Source of the DNA: Anaerostipes hadrus ATCC 29173 = JCM 17467
GTDB lineage: Bacteria; Bacillota; Clostridia; Lachnospirales; Lachnospiraceae
Direction of reading: 5' to 3'
Assembly: GCF_030296915.1 (NCBI RefSeq)
Contig: NZ_AP028031.1
Span: 883,001-947,000 of the forward strand
Length of the DNA: 64,000 nucleotides
Position 1 is the stretch's first letter; every line of letters starts with the position of its first letter. The notes beneath the pieces are model-generated. The model did no database searches. It was not told the origin of the DNA and saw nothing but the letters and a program-made list of their open reading frames with translations. Shown piece by piece: positions 61,045 through 64,000 of the stretch. The translations under genes and the position numbers were made by a program.

Positions 61045-61707
61045 ATGTATAGTATTGCGATTGATGGACCAGCAGGAGCAGGAAAAAGCACGATTGCAAA
61101 AACAATTGCAAAGAAATTAGAATTTATTTATGTGGATACAGGAGCAATGTACCGTGCGATGGCTCTTTATTTCATCAGACATGAGATCGATCCAAAGGAT
61201 GAAGAGGCAATCAACAAAGCATGTCCAGATATTCATGTAAGTATCAACTATGAAGATGGAGTGCAGCAGGTGTTATTAAACGGGGAAAATGTAAATGGAC
61301 TGATCCGTACCGAGGAAGTTGGAAATATGGCTTCGAAGACATCTGCATATAAAATGGTAAGAGCAACACTATTAGATCTTCAGAGAGATCTTGCCAAGAC
61401 GGCTAATATCTTAATGGATGGAAGAGATATCGGAACAAACGTACTGCCAAATGCCGATTTAAAGATTTATTTAACTGCATCATCTAAAGTAAGAGCCGAG
61501 CGCCGCTACAAAGAATTGGTAGAAAAAGGTGTAGAGGCTGATTTCGATAAGATTGAGGAAGATATCATTATCCGTGACCGTCAGGATATGGAACGTGAGA
61601 TCGCACCGCTAAAACAGGCAGAAGATGCAGTGCTGGTTGATTCTTCTGATATGACGATCGAAGAAGTTGTTGATGCGATCGTTGCAGAATTTGAAAAAGT
61701 AAAATAA
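61045..61707 (+). CDS. cmk: Cytidylate kinase
   Basis: 220 aa. P-loop IDGPAGAGKSTIAK, VDTGAMYRAMALYF (CMP site), MDGRDIGTNVLPNADLKIYL and a lid with RRYKELVEKG. It phosphorylates CMP and dCMP. AGGAGG lies before the ATG. It is directly upstream of ispH-rpsA, an order common in Clostridia. Confidence 0.95.
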   Translation: MYSIAIDGPAGAGKSTIAKTIAKKLEFIYVDTGAMYRAMALYFIRHEIDPKDEEAINKACPDIHVSINYEDGVQQVLLNGENVNGLIRTEEVGNMASKTSAYKMVRATLLDLQRDLAKTANILMDGRDIGTNVLPNADLKIYLTASSKVRAERRYKELVEKGVEADFDKIEEDIIIRDRQDMEREIAPLKQAEDAVLVDSSDMTIEEVVDAIVAEFEKVK

Positions 61708-61740
61708 TAAAAAGTTTATTTGCAAGCAGTGAGGATAAAG

Positions 61741-63639
61741 ATGGAAGTTATTTTAGCAAAAACAGCAGGGTTTTGTTTTGGCGTGAAGCGTGCTGTTGAC
61801 ACTGTATATAAAGAAGCAGGAAAGAAAAATGTATACACATACGGGCCGATCATTCACAATTCAGAGGTTGTTAATGATCTGAAGAAAAAGGGCGTGGAAG
61901 TGATCAATTCCAGAGAAGAATTAGAAGCTTTGGAAGAAGGAACGGTTATCATACGTTCCCATGGAGTTGCGAGAGAAATTTATGATCTGATCCATGAAAA
62001 AGGATTGGAATTAGTTGATGCAACATGTCCATTTGTCAGAAAGATCCATAAGATCGTAGAGAAAGCGGGCAACGATGGTGATCAGGTGATCATCGTTGGA
62101 AGTGAGCACCACCCAGAAGTTCAGGGAATCAAAGGATGGTGTACTGGAGAAGTGCATATTATCTCAGATGCAGAGCAGTTTGAAGGGATCAATCTTAACA
62201 AGCCGACGACTCTTGTATCACAAACGACATTTAATTACAAGAAATTTCAAGATTTAGTTGAAATTCTGAATAAAAAGGGTTATGATATAGGAGTATGTAA
62301 TACAATATGTAATGCCACGGAAGAGCGTCAACTGGAAGCAAAGTCTATCGCTAAGGGTGTAGATGCAATGGTTGTGATCGGAGATAAGCAAAGCTCCAAC
62401 AGCCAGAAGTTATATGAGATTAGTAAGAAAGAGTGTGAGAACACCTTTTTTGTGCAGACACTTAGAGACCTGGATTTGAAACTTTTTGAATCGACTGGTA
62501 AGGTAGGTATTACAGCGGGGGCCTCAACCCCACAGAAAATTATCAAGGAGGTTCATGCTAGCATGACAGAAAAGAGTTTTGAAGAATTATTAGAGGAAAG
62601 TTTTGTGACAATTCACAACGGAGAGGTAGTGAAAGGTACAGTTATCGATGTGAAACCAGATGAGATCATCTTAAACATCGGATACAAAGCAGATGGTATC
62701 TTAACAAGAAGTGAATACTCTAATGATTCAGCCAACGTAGATTTAACAACTGTTGCTAAAGTTGGTGATACTATGGAGACTAAGGTATTAAAAGTGAATG
62801 ATGGAGAAGGACAGGTTCTTCTTACTTATAAGAGATTAGCAGCTGAAAAAGGAAACAAACGTTTAGAAGAAGCTTTCGAGAATAAAGAAGTCTTAAAAGC
62901 ACCTGTAGCTCAGGTTTTAGATGGTGGATTAAGCGTACTGATCGAAGAAGCACGTGTATTCATCCCTGCAAGCTTAGTTTCTGATTCTTATGAAAGAGAC
63001 TTAAAGAAATACGAAGGACAGGAAATCGAATTCGTTATCAGCGAGTTCAACCCTCGTAAGAGAAGAGTCATCGGAGACCGCAAACAGTTATTAGTAGCTG
63101 CTAAGAAAGAAAAACAGAAAGAATTATTCGAGAAGATCGAAGCAGGAATGAAAGTAGAAGGAGTTGTTAAGAATGTAACAGACTTCGGTGCATTCATCGA
63201 TTTAGGTGGAGCAGACGGACTTCTTCACATTTCTGAAATGTCTTGGGGACGTGTTGAAAACCCTAAGAAGGTCTTCAATATTGGAGATAAAGTAACAGTT
63301 CTGATCAAGGATATTCAGGGAGAAAAGATTGCATTAAGCTTAAAATTCCCAGAAGAGAATCCATGGTTAAAAGCAGAAGAGAAATACAAAGTAGGAAGTG
63401 TTGTAACAGGTAAAGTTGCACGTATGACAGATTTCGGAGCATTCGTTGAGTTAGAATCAGGAATCGATGCACTTCTTCACGTTTCTCAGATCGCAAAAGA
63501 ACATATCGACAAACCATCTGACGTATTAAGCGTTGGACAGGAAATCGAAGCTAAAGTAGTTGACTTCAAGAAAGACGATAAGAAGATCAGCTTAAGTATG
63601 AAAGCATTAGCTAACGAAGAAGAAAAAACAGAAGAATAA
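61741..63639 (+). CDS. ispH: Fusion of IspH (HMBPP reductase) with ribosomal protein S1
   Basis: 632 aa. Residues 1-280 are IspH, with the three iron-sulfur cysteines in AGFCFGVKRAV, DATCPFVRKIH and CNTICNATEERQLE and the substrate histidines in GSEHHPEVQG. It makes IPP and DMAPP, the end of the MEP pathway. Residues about 285-620 hold four S1 (OB-fold) repeats, the last two being the most regular (TDFGAFIDLGGADGLLHISEM, and TDFGAFVELESGIDALLHVSQ). The ATG at 61741 follows GTGAGGA. Such fusions are known in Clostridia. Confidence 0.95.
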   Translation: MEVILAKTAGFCFGVKRAVDTVYKEAGKKNVYTYGPIIHNSEVVNDLKKKGVEVINSREELEALEEGTVIIRSHGVAREIYDLIHEKGLELVDATCPFVRKIHKIVEKAGNDGDQVIIVGSEHHPEVQGIKGWCTGEVHIISDAEQFEGINLNKPTTLVSQTTFNYKKFQDLVEILNKKGYDIGVCNTICNATEERQLEAKSIAKGVDAMVVIGDKQSSNSQKLYEISKKECENTFFVQTLRDLDLKLFESTGKVGITAGASTPQKIIKEVHASMTEKSFEELLEESFVTIHNGEVVKGTVIDVKPDEIILNIGYKADGILTRSEYSNDSANVDLTTVAKVGDTMETKVLKVNDGEGQVLLTYKRLAAEKGNKRLEEAFENKEVLKAPVAQVLDGGLSVLIEEARVFIPASLVSDSYERDLKKYEGQEIEFVISEFNPRKRRVIGDRKQLLVAAKKEKQKELFEKIEAGMKVEGVVKNVTDFGAFIDLGGADGLLHISEMSWGRVENPKKVFNIGDKVTVLIKDIQGEKIALSLKFPEENPWLKAEEKYKVGSVVTGKVARMTDFGAFVELESGIDALLHVSQIAKEHIDKPSDVLSVGQEIEAKVVDFKKDDKKISLSMKALANEEEKTEE

Positions 63640-63649
63640 GATCTTTATC

Positions 63650-63686
63650 AAAGAATCCTGATTTTTATAAATCAGGGTTCTTTTTT
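63650..63686 (+). terminator. Terminator of the cmk–ispH operon
   Basis: AAAGAATCCTGATTT (63650-63664) pairs with AAATCAGGGTTCTTT around a TTAT loop, followed by T. Confidence 0.88.
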
Positions 63687-63696
63687 CGTACAAGTA

Positions 63697-63725
63697 TTGT
63701 AAAAAAACAAGTTTTGCGATATAAT
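63697..63725 (+). promoter_or_regulatory. Promoter of the pyruvate carboxylase gene
   Basis: TTGTAA (63697-63702), 17-bp spacer, TATAAT (63720-63725). Confidence 0.65.
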
Positions 63726-63780
63726 CAGTTTTAAAAATACATTTTTTTAAAATGATAAACCTCGAAAAGGAGTTATGACC

Positions 63781-64000
63781 ATGGAATTAAAGAAGTTTAA
63801 AAAAGTATTGGTTGCAAACCGTGGTGAGATTGCGATCCGAGTTTTCCGAGCTTTAAATGAACTTGGAATTACAACGGTTGGTGTCTTTTCAAAAGAAGAC
63901 CGTTATGCCTTATTCCGTTCTAAAGCTGATGAATCTTATCAGTTGAATCCGGACAAAGGACCAATCGATGCCTATCTTGACATCAATACGATCATTCGTA
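63781..64000 (+). CDS. pyc: Pyruvate carboxylase (5' part, cut by the window end)
   Basis: Only the first 73 residues are visible. They read FKKVLVANRGEIAIRVFRAL, then SKEDRYALFRSKADESYQ and GPIDAYLDI. The biotin-carboxylase start is shared with acetyl-CoA carboxylase, but the DRYALFRSKADESY and GPIDAYLDI stretches are typical of pyruvate carboxylase. AAAGGAG lies before the ATG. It would carboxylate pyruvate to oxaloacetate. Confidence 0.85.
   Translation, partial: MELKKFKKVLVANRGEIAIRVFRALNELGITTVGVFSKEDRYALFRSKADESYQLNPDKGPIDAYLDINTIIR

Overview
The window looks like a chromosomal segment from a low-GC, spore-forming, anaerobic Firmicute of the Lachnospiraceae, most like Anaerostipes. This is inferred from protein style only; no search was run. 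Supporting signs are the sporulation factor SigG next to a spore-protein gene, a PPi-type phosphofructokinase, the IspH–ribosomal protein S1 fusion, a T-box leader on pheST, AddAB instead of RecBCD, and many secreted proteins with Ig-like or FN3 domains. Most of the window is housekeeping DNA. The accessory part is about 42–55 kb.

Layout. 0.2–2.5 kb: 18 tRNA genes in three related blocks, each with its own TTGACA-type promoter, with a leftover piece of a surface-protein gene between blocks two and three. 2.6–7.4 kb: an Ig-like secreted protein, the methionine importer metQ-metN-metI and two small envelope proteins. 7.5–15.2 kb: addB-addA, a spore SASP and a ThiE/TenI-like protein. 15.3–25 kb: cardiolipin synthase, a methyltransferase, hslO, an FN3 surface protein, rpiA, an oxidoreductase, corA, sigG (reverse) and an amino-acid binding lipoprotein. 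25–29 kb: Xaa-Pro aminopeptidase (reverse), PPi-PFK and a YihY/BrkB membrane protein (reverse). 29.5–37 kb: a sugar-uptake block with a BglG/LicT-type antiterminator flanked by two RAT/terminator switches, manXYZ, manO, manA and a glucose-type EIICBA. 37.3–42 kb: an EamA transporter and T-box–pheS–pheT.

42–55 kb: a DUF2975 membrane protein with a YozG-like repressor and paired operator-like dyads; a lipoprotein; an NSS-family transporter; a BlaI repressor and M56 (BlaR1-like) sensor; a small secreted protein that shares the sensor's extracellular domain; a helveticin-J-like secreted protein; an LRR/Ig-like protein; a zinc phospholipase-like protein; a membrane-anchored arylsulfotransferase; a 232-bp palindromic element; and an NlpC/P60 hydrolase behind a WalR-like box. 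55–64 kb: MATE transporter, queA, an aldo/keto reductase plus Gfo/Idh dehydrogenase pair, a BaiN-like flavoprotein, cmk, ispH-rpsA and the start of pyruvate carboxylase.

The best candidate for something undescribed is 45.7–49.4 kb. There a BlaI/BlaR1-type switch has lost the penicillin-sensor domain and carries instead a small extracellular domain. The next gene makes the same domain as a secreted protein, and the gene after that encodes a helveticin-J-family protein. The minimal stem I of the pheS T-box, the twin dyads around the DUF2975 promoter and the WalR-like box at the NlpC/P60 gene are the other main regulatory observations.
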